Shown: positions 19,436-28,788 of the stretch, piece by piece
How positions within the stretch are numbered: the first letter of the stretch is position 1
Layout: each line of letters starts with the position of its first letter
From: Nocardiopsis eucommiae
Lineage (GTDB): Bacteria > Actinomycetota > Actinomycetes > Streptosporangiales > Streptosporangiaceae
Reading direction: 5' to 3'
DNA length: 64,000 nt
Assembly: GCA_018388625.1 (NCBI GenBank)
Contig: CP074402.1
Location: 3,658,001 to 3,722,000 of the forward strand
The notes under the pieces: generated by a model
Databases searched by the model: none
What the model saw: the letters and a program-made list of their open reading frames with translations, nothing else
Told to the model about the DNA's origin: nothing
Made by a program: the position numbers and the translations under genes

Positions 19436-20930
19436 TCACCCCTGGTTCCGCTGTCGTTCCTGCTCCACGACCGCTTCGATGTCCGTCAGCCGACGCATCG
19501 TCGCGAGGGGTCGCGCCATGCGGTGGTTGCCCGAGAGCGCCTCCTCGTTGTCCCGCATCCAGGCCCAGTAGCCCGCGGTGAACGGGCAGGCCCGGGGGCC
19601 CACCCGCACTCCGGGGTCGAACCGGCACGAACCGCAGTGGTCGCTCATGCGACGGATGTAGGCGCCACCGGAGGTGTAGGGCTTGGTGGCCACCCGCCCT
19701 CCGTCGGCGTACTGGCTCATCCCGATGACGTTGGTGGCCATCACCCAGGGGAAGCCGTCCACGAACGAGGTCGCGAACCACGCGCTCAGCCGGTCGGGCC
19801 GGTAGCCCCGTTGGAGGGCGTGGCTGCCCAGCACCATGAGCCGCTCGATGTGGTGGGCGTACCCCGCTCGCGCACCTCCGCCATGGTCCGGCTCAGGCAC
19901 CGGGCCTCGGTCCCCTCGGGGTCGAGTGCGCGCCACCACCCGGGCAGCTCCGCCGTCGCACCGAAGTGGTTCGACCGCAGGTACTCCGGGCCCAGATGCC
20001 AGTACAGGTGCCAGGTCCACTCCCGCCAGCCCAGCACCTGCCGGACGAACCCCTCGACCGACGCCAACGGAGCGGTGCCCTCCCGGTACCGGCGCTCGGC
20101 GGCCTCGACCACCCGGAGCGGGTCCAGCAGCCCCAGGTTGAGCGGGACCGACAGGAGCGAGTGCGACATGCTCCAGTCGTCCTCCAGCATGGCGTCCTGG
20201 TGCGTGCCGAACGTCGGCAGCCGCTCGTCGAGGAACCGGCGCAGCGCCCGCCCGGCCTCGGCACGGCTCACCGCGAACAGACGGGGGCCGTCCCCGCCCA
20301 CCACCCTGCTCCCGGCCTCCCCGCACCACGCGTCCAGGTCCCGCCGCACCCCCGGTCGACGGCGTTCTCCCGGGGCCGGTAGGGGGCGGGCACGCCCAGC
20401 GTCGAGGCTCCCGGCGGCCCCTCGCGGTTGTGTTTGTCGAAGTTCCACCCGCCGCCCACGGGCCCGCCGTCCGGTTCCAGCAGGACACCGAACCTCCGCC
20501 GCTGGTCCCGGTAGAAGTCCTCCATCCGGAAGCCCGACCGACCCTGCGCCCACTCGGCGAACCCGGCCTTGCCCAACGCGAACCCGGGGGTGGGCAGGAC
20601 CTCGTCGACCAGGCCCTCGTCCCGCAGCCGCTCGACCAGGGCCCACGCCGCGTGGGACCCGGGTTCGTGCACGTCCACCACCCGACCGAACCGGCGCAGC
20701 CCCTCCCCGTAGGTCGCCGCCCGAACGTAGGTGACCCGCTCACCGAGGTCCTCGGCCAGCCGCCGCATGGCCGCCAGGACCAGGTGCAGCTTCTGCCGGT
20801 GGTAGGGCCTGTGCCGCAGGGCCCGCTCGGACTCGATCAGCAGGATCGGCCTGCCCCGGTTCCGCCGGGTTCCGTGGAAGTGCCCGCCGAGCTGGTCACC
20901 GAACAACCACAACGGTTTGTCCTGGGTCAT
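19436..20930 (-). CDS. FeS-type photolyase/cryptochrome family protein (DPRP, PhrB-like), frame broken twice
   Basis: The N-terminus reads LWLFGDQLGGHFHG and RPILLIESERALRHRPYHRQ, typical of deoxyribodipyrimidine photolyase-related proteins. The middle has DAMLEDDWSMSHSLLSVPLN and GWREWTWHLYW, and the C-terminus binds FAD (ATNVIGMSQYADGGRVATKP). Cysteines in DHCGSCRFDPGVRVGPRACP fit the 4Fe-4S site of bacterial (6-4) photolyases; the fourth ligand would lie earlier. Frame breaks at about 20344-20358 and 19864-19870 are each mended by one extra base, giving about 498 residues. It probably repairs UV damage using light. It diverges from tspO. Confidence 0.82.
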
Positions 20931-21280
20931 GATGGACCTGCTCTCTCCGGTGTCGGGTGTCGGATCGTGCGAGACGCGAACACCGGGCTCCGCGCCCGGC
21001 CCACCCCGGACGACGCCCTCCCGGCGACGTGCGGCCCGGCCCGGTCGGCCCTCGACCCCGGTGTTCGACGGCGGTGTCCGCCCCTGAGGGCAGTATGCGG
21101 CCGACCCCGACCCGAAGCGGGGAGGCAGGGCTGCCCGAACGCCGCGCTCAGGACCGCCTACTCAGTGCGACCAAAAACGTTTGGAATCCGAGCTACTTGG
21201 TATACGAGTAATGTGCTCCACGGTGGAACCACCACCCCAGGAGCACCACACGCCAGCGCTCCCGCGCTCGAAGGGAACCC
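20931..21280. promoter_or_regulatory. Divergent control region of photolyase and tspO
   Basis: No gene is seen in 350 bases. The stretch 21170-21215 is locally AT-rich and holds GGTATACGAGTAATG, whose TATACG could be a -10 box for tspO. Light-responsive MerR-type (LitR) control is common for such genes, but no clear operator palindrome was found. Confidence 0.35.
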
Positions 21281-21790
21281 ATGACCGCCGCCACGCCCAG
21301 CAACACCCCGTCGACGACGTCCGCGCTCCTCGCGGCCCTGGTGTTCGGCGCCGCCGTGACCGCGGCCGCGCTCGTCGGGGTGCTCTCCAACCCGGGGACC
21401 GCCACGGACTACGCCGCTCTGCAACAACCGTCGTGGGCACCGCCGTCCTGGCTCTTCGGCCCGGTCTGGACGGTGCTGTACGTGATGATCGCCGTGTCCG
21501 GCTGGCTGGTGTGGCGCCAGCGGGGCTGGAGGGGAGCCCGTACCGAACTGTCCCTGTTCGCGGTCCAGTTGCTCCTGAACGCGGCGTGGTCCCCCCTGTT
21601 CTTCACCGCCGGGCTTCGCGGAACCGCCCTGGTCGACATCGTCCTGCTGTTGGGCGCGCTGGCGGTGACCATCGTCCTGTTCGCCCGCGTGTCCCGTTGG
21701 GCCGCCGCCCTCCTGGTGCCCTACTGGGCCTGGGTGGCGTTCGCGACCGCGCTCAACTTCTCCATCTGGTGGCTCAACACGGGGAGCTGA
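21281..21790 (+). CDS. tspO: TspO/MBR (translocator protein) family membrane protein
   Basis: A 169-residue intact protein with five membrane helices. The family motifs are present: QQPSWAPPSWLFGPVWTVLYV, the QLLLNAAWSPLFF segment, and PYWAWVAFATALNFSIWWLN at the end. TspO proteins bind tetrapyrroles and are linked to oxidative and light stress. The divergent photolyase supports such a role here. AAGGGAA precedes the ATG. Confidence 0.92.
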   Translation: MTAATPSNTPSTTSALLAALVFGAAVTAAALVGVLSNPGTATDYAALQQPSWAPPSWLFGPVWTVLYVMIAVSGWLVWRQRGWRGARTELSLFAVQLLLNAAWSPLFFTAGLRGTALVDIVLLLGALAVTIVLFARVSRWAAALLVPYWAWVAFATALNFSIWWLNTGS

Positions 21791-21915
21791 ACACCGGCCG
21801 TTCGACCCCATGGTCCGCCGCCGCGTACCGCTCGTCCCCGCCGCCGTGCGAACCTGGGCGTGGGTGACCCGCAGTCACGCACCCGCACCGAGCAGGACCG
21901 AGACCGGAGGCGACC

Positions 21916-22377
21916 ATGGCGTCGGACGCACGGGCCACGCAATCCACGGCGCTGGCCGCCATCGAGGAGTTCCTCACCGGCCGCCTGGAGAGCACCCAGG
22001 GCGCGGCACGCGCCGCGCGGGCCTCGGGCGCCGACCCGAACGGCACCGGCCGGGACCTGGAGGAACTCCGCGCCCGTGACCTGTCCGACTGGCAGGAGCA
22101 CGGCTTCCTGAGCCACCTCAACGCCGCCGCGGTGGTCGAGGAGTACTACGGACGCAGGATCACCCGGGCCCGTCGCGATCTCCGGCGCGAACGCCCCGGA
22201 CGCGGGGACCGGTACGCGAGGGTCCGCGACGCCTACCGGCGCGTCCGCGAGGAGCGCGACGACGTCCGCGCCTGGCTGCTGGCCCAGGGCTGGGACCCCG
22301 ACCTGGACCTTCCCTCACACGGGGGAACCCCGGGGGTCTCGGGCCACTCCTGGCACCACGCCCCCGAGCAGCTCTGA
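21916..22377 (+). CDS. Hypothetical protein, acidic and helical
   Basis: A 153-residue protein with GGAGG ahead of the ATG. It is predicted mostly alpha-helical from its heptad-like charged stretches (RARRDLRRERPGRGDRYARV, RREERDDVRAWLL-like region) and has no membrane helix or signal peptide. The last 30 residues are Gly/His/Pro-rich. I do not recognise the family. It lies 125 bases downstream of tspO on the same strand and may share its transcript. Confidence 0.6.
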   Translation: MASDARATQSTALAAIEEFLTGRLESTQGAARAARASGADPNGTGRDLEELRARDLSDWQEHGFLSHLNAAAVVEEYYGRRITRARRDLRRERPGRGDRYARVRDAYRRVREERDDVRAWLLAQGWDPDLDLPSHGGTPGVSGHSWHHAPEQL

Positions 22378-23035
22378 CCGAGGGGGTGCGGGGCCGAGCC
22401 GGATGACGGCTCCGCCCCGCTCGCACGTGATCACGCGCCCCACTCCACCGCAGACCTCAGGCACCGCGGATCCGAATTCCATGCCCGAGGAGCAGGAGAA
22501 CGGCCCCTTCCCGCTCCTGCCCGGGGGTGGTGGAGCAGACGCGCGTCGCCCTCTCGCGGGTGGCCGAACCCGATGGTACGGCGTCGCTCGGCCCGCAGGA
22601 CCTCCATCGAAGGCATCTCGGCACGCTGGGCCCACCGCCGCACTCACGGGACCCGCACCGGGCGGGCACTCTACGAGTGGCCAGGGGATGGTGGGACGCG
22701 GTCGATTCCGATGCGCCACGACCCACTCCCGATGTGAGCGGTGCCCCGCGACCGACGATGCCCCTTCCCACCTTGCGCGCGCTACCACCCCAGACCACAC
22801 CATTTCAACCCCTAAACCCCCCACAGCTTCGCGTGGTTTACCCCACTCCTCACCATTTCCCCCGCCGTCGCTTCGGCACGAGGATGACCGACGTGATCGA
22901 CCGCCCGACCAGCGGTAACGACCCCACCGACGCGGAACGTCCCCCAGCCACCGGACGACCGCGCCCAGCCCTTGGAGACGCCCTCGTCTCCCGGTGAGAA
23001 TTCGGCACTGGTTGCCCCAACCCCCGAGGAGTCCC
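22378..23035. other. Intergenic region with one doubtful small ORF
   Basis: No clear gene in 658 bases. A 37-codon frame at 22884-22997 (MTDVIDRPTSGNDPTDAERP onward) ends 38 bases before the permease start. It has only a weak GAGG before its ATG and no sign of conservation, so I do not call it. The sequence at 22790-22860 is C-rich and may be part of the permease promoter region. Confidence 0.4.
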
Positions 23036-24451
23036 ATGGCACTGGGAATCATAGGCATCGTCACGTCCCTGCTCCTGCTCATCACCCTCGCCTACCGCGG
23101 CGTCCCCGTCATCCTCGCCGCGCCCCTCGCCTCGGCGGTCGCGGTGGTCTTCTCCGGAGCACCGATCCTGGCCTCCTACACCGAGATCTTCATGCCGGCG
23201 ATGGCCGGTTTCGTCGGCAGCTGGTTCCCGGTGTTCCTGTTCGGTGCGATCTTCGGTGTCCTGATGACCGTCACCGGCTACGCGGAGAGCATCGCCCGCA
23301 CCGTGACGAAGCTGGTGGGTTCGCGGAGCGCGATCGCGGCGACGATCGTCACCTCGGCCCTCATGACCTACGGGGGCGTCAGCCTCTTCGTCGTGGCCTT
23401 CGTCATGTACCCGCTGGCACGCGAGCTCTTCCGGGTCGCCGACATCCCCCGACGCCTCATTCCCGCGACCATCGCGCTCGGCATCTTCACCTTCACGATG
23501 ACCGCGCTGCCCGGCAGCCCGCAGTTGCAGAACATCATTCCGGGACAGTTCTTCGGCACCGGTTCGTTCGCCGGTGCCGGGACCGGACTGCTCGGTGGTG
23601 CCCTCATCTTCGGTCTCGGCCTGCTGTGGCTCGAGTACCGGCGCACCGCGCTGATCCGCAGGGGTGAGAGCTTCGACAGTCCCGAGAGCGCGCGTGCGGT
23701 CGGCGGGGCCTCCGACGACGGCGCCGGCAACCAGGTCACCACGCTCGCACCGGCAAACCACCTCATTCCCTTCCTGCCGCTGCTCACGGTCTTCGCCGTG
23801 AACTTCGCGTGCACCCTGATCATCTTTCCGGCACTCGACTGGTCCTACCTGGCCGACGAGAAGTTCGGCGGGATCACCATCGACCAGCGCCTCGGGCTGT
23901 GGGCCGTGCTGTTGGGCATCATCGCGGCGATCCTCGTCCTGGTCGCCCTCAACTTCCGCCAGCTCGCCACGGTGTGGACCGGATGCGTCGACGGGGCCAA
24001 GCGGTCCATGCTCCCGATCTTCAGCACCGCCTCCGAGGTGGGCTACGGCGCGGTGGTCGCCTCGGTCGCCGCCTTCGCCGTCGTCCGCGACTCCGTCTTC
24101 GGCCTCGGTGTGAGCGCTCTGTGGACCTCGGTCCTCTCCGTGTCCATCACCGCCGGTCTCACCGGTTCCTCCTCGGGCGGTATGACGATCGCGCTCAACG
24201 CCCTCGGCGACGACCTGCGGACCATGGCCGAACAGGAGGGCGTCAGCATGGAGGCGATGCACCGCCTCACGGCCATGGCGGCGGGCGGTCTCGACACCCT
24301 GCCGCACTCCGGGGCCGTGGTCACCCTGCTCATCGTCTGCGGGCTCACCCACCGCCAGTCCTACAAGGACCTCGGTGTCGTGACCCTGGTCATCCCGGTC
24401 TTCGTGGTCATCGCACTCGTGAGCCTGGTGTCCGTCGTCGGATCGTTCTAA
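23036..24451 (+). CDS. GntP-family permease (gluconate/organic acid:H+ symporter type)
   Basis: An intact protein of 471 residues with about twelve hydrophobic helices. The conserved helices TSALMTYGGVSLFVVAFVMY and GLTGSSSGGMTIALNAL, and the MAAGGLDTLPHSGAVV motif near the end, are typical of GntP transporters. The ATG at 23036 has GAGGAG six bases upstream. No enzyme gene neighbours it, so the substrate (gluconate, hydroxybutyrate, lactate or another acid) cannot be told. Confidence 0.85.
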   Translation: MALGIIGIVTSLLLLITLAYRGVPVILAAPLASAVAVVFSGAPILASYTEIFMPAMAGFVGSWFPVFLFGAIFGVLMTVTGYAESIARTVTKLVGSRSAIAATIVTSALMTYGGVSLFVVAFVMYPLARELFRVADIPRRLIPATIALGIFTFTMTALPGSPQLQNIIPGQFFGTGSFAGAGTGLLGGALIFGLGLLWLEYRRTALIRRGESFDSPESARAVGGASDDGAGNQVTTLAPANHLIPFLPLLTVFAVNFACTLIIFPALDWSYLADEKFGGITIDQRLGLWAVLLGIIAAILVLVALNFRQLATVWTGCVDGAKRSMLPIFSTASEVGYGAVVASVAAFAVVRDSVFGLGVSALWTSVLSVSITAGLTGSSSGGMTIALNALGDDLRTMAEQEGVSMEAMHRLTAMAAGGLDTLPHSGAVVTLLIVCGLTHRQSYKDLGVVTLVIPVFVVIALVSLVSVVGSF

Positions 24452-24929
24452 GCACTGAAAAATGGAGCAAGGAGGACCCGGTCAGGCATCGTCCCTGTCG
24501 GGTTCTCCATGGTCTGAGCCTGACACTCGAGTCCCGCTGCGATGTAGTCACGATCGATCGACGCCACCGATGGCCGTGGGGGATCGTACTCCCAACCTGC
24601 CCGCGCTGGTCCTTGACGGCGCTGACGCGATCGAATCGGACTGAGTCCCTCGAGCTCAGGCCACAGCCAGTAGGACTCCAGGGAGGTGAACTCGTCCTTG
24701 GAGTGCCTAGCTTCCGTTCTCCAGCTGGATCCCTTTCGTCACCCCCATCCAACCCGAGGGAGCATCCCCGATGGGGGTGACGGTTTCGCTCCTCCTTCTC
24801 CGCACTGGCCTGCGGGATATCGGGAGTCGGACCGCGTACGAGTCCCGGGGGCGCGTGGTGTCCGCGTTCGGCCCCTCAAGCGAGCCCGATTGCGTTATCG
24901 AAACAACCGTCGGCCAGATGGGGACCGCC
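24452..24929. other. Intergenic region with two hairpins
   Basis: No gene is supported in 478 bases between the GntP permease and the convergent unknown gene. AGGACCCG pairs with CGGGTTCT at about 24474-24514 and could end the permease message. A second hairpin is listed separately. Confidence 0.5.
24738..24781. terminator. Perfect 12-base-pair inverted repeat
   Basis: GTCACCCCCATC at 24738-24749 pairs exactly with GATGGGGGTGAC at 24770-24781, with a 20-base loop. It is 150 bases beyond the end of the conflict-like operon on the minus strand, where it could act as terminator; there is no T run. Confidence 0.5.
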
Positions 24930-25695
24930 TCAGTTGTTCAGCCACCTCTGGCGCAACTGGTCAGCGAGGTCACCGCGTTCGAGCCCCTCCAGCATGGTGG
25001 TGAGCCGCTGCAGCACGGGGGCACCTCCCATTCCTCCAGCCCGCCGAGGAAGGCGTCGAGCACCGGGTCTCCGGTGTCGCGTCGGTGTTCGGAGGTTTCC
25101 TCGACCTTCACTCCGGGAGAACTCATCAGGTCGAGTGCGGCGCCCGCGTTCTCGATATCGTGCAGCAGGTCAGGATTCTGCTCATACCACCACACGCGCG
25201 CCACCTGCGGGTCACTGAGCACATCCCGTTGAAGCTCCCTGACCCGGTCCATACGGGCGAGGTGAGCCTTCTTCTGAATCTCGTGGCGCGGACCCACGCG
25301 TTCACGCTCGCGCTCGAGGTCAAGGTCCTCCTTGTCGACCGACAGGGTAACCAGGACCGCGACCTCCCGCACCAGCTCGTCATGGGTACCCCTCTCCTCC
25401 GCCAGGGCACAGGCGATCTCCGCCTCGGCGCTCCCCGGTCACCGAGCGAGAAGTCGCCGCTGACCCGCTTCGCGATCCTGATCACCTGGCGCTGCAACAG
25501 CGCCCGGACGCGGGCCTGCGCCGCGGCACCGGCCCCGTTCCACGCGATGGTCATCTCGAAGGCGGCGTCGAACCCCAGACCCTCGCTGGCGCTCGGAACG
25601 CGGGCCTGGAAACGCACTTCCGTGTCCGGCGGCCGAAAGGCCACGGTCCACACCGGGGTCCCGCTCTTGTCGCGCCTGCGTCCTCGTCCGATCAT
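24930..25695 (-). CDS. Unknown protein, third member of the cyclase/NLR-like operon, frame broken twice
   Basis: About 255 residues after correction. The first 80 residues look beta-rich (TPVWTVAFRPPDTEVRFQAR, then GFDAAFEMTIAWNG). The middle is strongly charged and helical (DKEDLDLERERERVGPRHEI), and the end is helical with LTTMLEGLERGDLADQLRQR. No membrane segment or known motif is seen. The layout of a beta domain followed by a charged helix recalls SPFH/band-7 proteins, but this is weak. The ATG overlaps the stop of the NLR-like gene (ATGA), so the two are coupled. Frame breaks lie at about 25425-25432 and 25018-25024; one extra base at each joins the parts and gives a stop at 24930. Confidence 0.6.
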
Positions 25696-27795
25696 CGCTG
25701 CCTCTCCTGGTTCATGATCCGCCACAGGTCCTCGATTCCGGGCGCCTTGTACGGGTGGGCGTGGCGCCAACGGTTGAGCCACCTCTCGAGGCTCCGCCGG
25801 AAGGGTTCGTGCGCCCGGGCGGCGACCCTCAGCGTCTCGAAGCCCACGTCACTGGCGTCCCTCCGGTCAGACAGGGCGTCCAACCACACCCACAGGGCCC
25901 TGCCCACCTCGGTCTCGCACGAGGCCGCCGCGCACCAGGCCGACACCACACTTTCGCGTGCCAGTTCACGGGTGCGGAGGGCCGTGATCACCCGTGGTCC
26001 GGGCTCGTCACCCAGGGCCAACAGACGGCAGAGGGCCGCACCCGCGACCGCCGCCGCCCGTCCCTTCCTCGGCCCGTCCACCCACTCGACAAGGGACTCC
26101 AGGACGGTTCCCGTGTTCTCCGTCTCCGTGGCGATGTCCTCCAGCGCCTGGAAGAGCCTTCCGTCCCAGTACGCCGGTACCTTCTCGGCGATGTGGCGGA
26201 GACGCGTGAGCGCGGTGGCGGGCTGGACCCGACCGTAGACGCGGCAGACCTCGAGCACGGTCCGGTCCCGCAACCGCACTCCCGGGGATCGGGCGACGTT
26301 GTAGAGGGCGAGGCGTACCTGCGGGCCGAACTCGGGCGAGACCGCCGCTTCGGCCACGGCGGGGATGGCCTCCCACATGAGGGCCGCGGCGTCGCCCCAC
26401 TCCTCCAGGAGCATGCGCACCGGGGAGAAATCCCTGTGCCTCCGGGCCAGGCGAAGCCAACGGCGGGCGGCTTCGAGCCGGTAGCGGCTGTCCAGGGAGG
26501 CCACGGCCTCCGGGACCCACTCCTTGAGGAGATCGCGGGTCTCGGGGTGCTCACGCCACAGGTAGTCGAGTGCCTCGTCCGCCGCTTGGGGACGATTGAA
26601 GTAGATCCCGCCCTCGCGGACGTGCGCGCGTATCTCCCACAGGTGGGAGGTGAGCCCGTCCCCCGAGATGGGTGTGCGCCACAACGGCGGCACGTGCCAG
26701 GTCCGGGCCAGTCCGCGTGAGTGGTGGACGATGACCCCCGTGGCCCACCCTCCAGGAGGGCGACCGTCGCGAGGAGGACTCGCTGGAACTCCGTGTCCAG
26801 GGCATGGTTCCTGAACCATCCCGCGAGATCGTCGGAGTTGTCGACGTGGTCCTGGAGGACGCGCTCGATCCACGCGGCCCGGTCCGAGAAGGAGTCACGG
26901 CGACGACGAGCCTCGCGGGCCAGGGAGATGGCCCTCGCAGGTTCGGCGCCCTCCAAGGCGTCGCGCACCCTCGCGTCCTCCAACCAGACACGAGCCGCCT
27001 CGTCATCGCAGGCCCGACTCATGGCCCGTCGGAAGACGTCCACGGCCCGCGCCGGAGCATCGATCCGCCATCGGGCCCGAAGGTCGGCCAGGAACGCCGC
27101 GGACTCCGGTTCGGCGACGAACACCAACGCCGCCCCCGCCCTCCGCGCGTCCACCACGAGACCGCGCAGGGCCACCTGCTGCGTGTGCGAGGGAAAGGGC
27201 AGTTGGGTCAGGTCGAGGAGTCGGGAGTCGTCGGAGTCGACGTTGATGAGGTGGACACCGGCGTCGCCCTCCTTCGGATCGACGGTGAGTTCCTCGATCG
27301 AGGCGCCGAGCCGTACCGAGGCCAGGGCGTGCACGGCAGTGAAGACCCGTCCGCTTCCCGGCCTCCCGAGTACGACTCCCACACCGTCGGCTCTGAGCTC
27401 GTCAAGAAAGGTCGCGTATCCTTCCGGGTCGTTCGTACAGAAGGTGTTCCGGACCTCCTTGATCCGGTCCTCGCCGACGGTGGCGGTCTGGCGCAGCCGC
27501 CGCGTGATCCCCGCGCCGATGTGTTCGTGGTAGTGAACCCCACCTTCGATCCGGCCAGCCGCGAGCACCTGACCGTGGTTCCTGCCGACGTCGTTCCCCC
27601 AGGGTGACGGGCGCCGCCTTCGTCCCTCCCCCTGTCCGGGTCCGACGGTTCACCAACGGGTGCGCCGTCCGTGTTTCCCCGGTGACCTCCGGAGCCGCCC
27701 GGTTCTCCGACCGGTCCGCGACCCTCACCCCGTGTGTCGCCGTGTTCCGCCGTGCCCGGCAGGCCCTCCTCCCCGGGCTTCTCCTCAGCTGTCAT
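25692..27795 (-). CDS. Large NLR-like protein with N-terminal amyloid-like motif, degenerate P-loop and helical repeats; frame broken twice
   Basis: About 701 residues after correction. Residues 1-65 are disordered (Gly, Glu, Arg). Residues about 72-90 hold HGQVLAAGRIEGGVHY, nearly the same pattern as the tail of the cyclase-like protein. At about residue 140 lies [15 protein letters not shown], a P-loop in which the catalytic Lys is Arg and the next Ser/Thr is Val. The rest, about 450 residues, is made of helical repeats with many Trp, Arg and Leu (ARRWLRLARRHRDFSPVRML, RLFQALEDIATETENTGTVL). It starts inside the upstream gene (11-base overlap) and its stop overlaps the next start. Breaks at about 27596-27601 and 26741-26751 are mended by one G each. 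It is probably a sensor or scaffold; STAND-type ATPase activity is doubtful. Confidence 0.65.
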
Positions 27796-28635
27796 TCGAG
27801 CTCACCCCAAAGTTGACCCCACCATGGATCGTGCCGCCCTGGACCACCTGCCCGCTGTTGGTGCCGATCCCATTGCTCACGCGCGCGGGCGCGCCGACGG
27901 CGGCGGCGGGGGACGTTGCAGGGACGCCGGACCGGGTCTGGGGCTCGGACGGGGCCCGTTCGGCGTCGAACTCCCTGCTGTCGGGCCCCCATGAGGGAGT
28001 GGGGACGAACAGGTACCCCTCCGCCTGGAAGTCCTTCCCACCCACGGTGGCGTTGACCTGGCGCCAGCGGGCGGGTCGGATCGGGGTGAACCCGCCGAGA
28101 ATCACGTCCTCGTACACCCGGCGGGAGACAATGGTCGCGACCAGGGTGGTGTCGGGGTCGGTGCGCTTGAGCTCGTCCCGTACGGGCCCGGAGTCGAGCA
28201 GACGGTGCGTGCTGATCATGGCCTCCCCCATGGCGTTGACCGGGTTGTCTCCCCGAGGTCGGGCAGGGGCCCGACGTCGACGCTCACGCGCAGGCGCATC
28301 CGGAGTTCGCGGTCGAGGTTGGCCAGGAGCGGCTGGACGTCCTCCAGCTCCTTCTGGAGGTTGTCCAGGAAGGGGCTCACGAGGAACGGGAGGTGCTCCG
28401 GGTCGGTGCCGAACACGTAGCCGTCACCACCGTGGCGGGCGAACCGCCTCTCCTCCCACACGTGGGCGAGGTCGGAGCGGGTCAGCGCCGTCTCCAGGAG
28501 ATCCGGGATCAGCGCGCCGATGAACTGTTGGTTGCGCGCGCTGGTGCGGCTGAAGTTCTCCATGTCGACCGCGAGGACGCCACGGTAGGGCGGGAGGGGC
28601 GAGCTCTTGCCGTGCTGGGGCAGATCGAGTTCCAT
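27785..28635 (-). CDS. Class III nucleotidyl cyclase-like protein with C-terminal amyloid-like motif, one frame break
   Basis: About 283 residues. Residues 15-190 follow the class III cyclase layout: YRGVLAVDMENFS (first metal Asp), RHGGDGYVFG (second Asp), a strand LRMRLRVSVDVGPL, and a VNAMGEAMISTHRLLD segment where cyclases place Asn and Arg. Activity is uncertain because the other base- and phosphate-binding residues are not evident. The tail from about residue 245 is disordered and ends with NSGQVVQGGTIHGGVNFG. One extra G at about 28242-28248 joins the halves. AAGGAG precedes the ATG. It is the first gene of the three-gene operon and follows a Crp/Fnr gene. Confidence 0.68.
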
Positions 28636-28738
28636 GCGGGGGCTCTCCTTGAACGCGGGTGTGCACGGGGCACAGGGGATTCGGGGACTTCACGACCATC
28701 CGGGGGTCCGGGGGACAGCATCGCTGGACGACCCGCGG

Positions 28739-28764
28739 CGCTCTGTTCACTTCTGAACAGAGCG
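28739..28764. promoter_or_regulatory. Long palindrome between the Crp/Fnr gene and the cyclase-like gene
   Basis: CGCTCTGTTCA and TGAACAGAGCG are perfect 11-base arms around CTTC. It lies 104 bases before the cyclase-like start on the minus strand, in the only gap of the locus. A two-fold operator for the adjacent Crp/Fnr dimer is the simplest reading; a terminator for the regulator is the alternative, though no T run follows. Confidence 0.55.
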
Positions 28765-28788
28765 GGCGGCGAGTGACGCACGGCACCC

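Noticed and set aside
22884..22997. 37-codon ORF before the GntP permease
   Set aside because: Weak ribosome site, low complexity and no homologue recognised; could be chance in GC-rich DNA.
27785..28635. Pycsar or CBASS anti-phage system
   Set aside because: The cyclase-like fold fits loosely, but there is no TIR, transmembrane or nuclease effector with a cyclic nucleotide sensor, and no CD-NTase.
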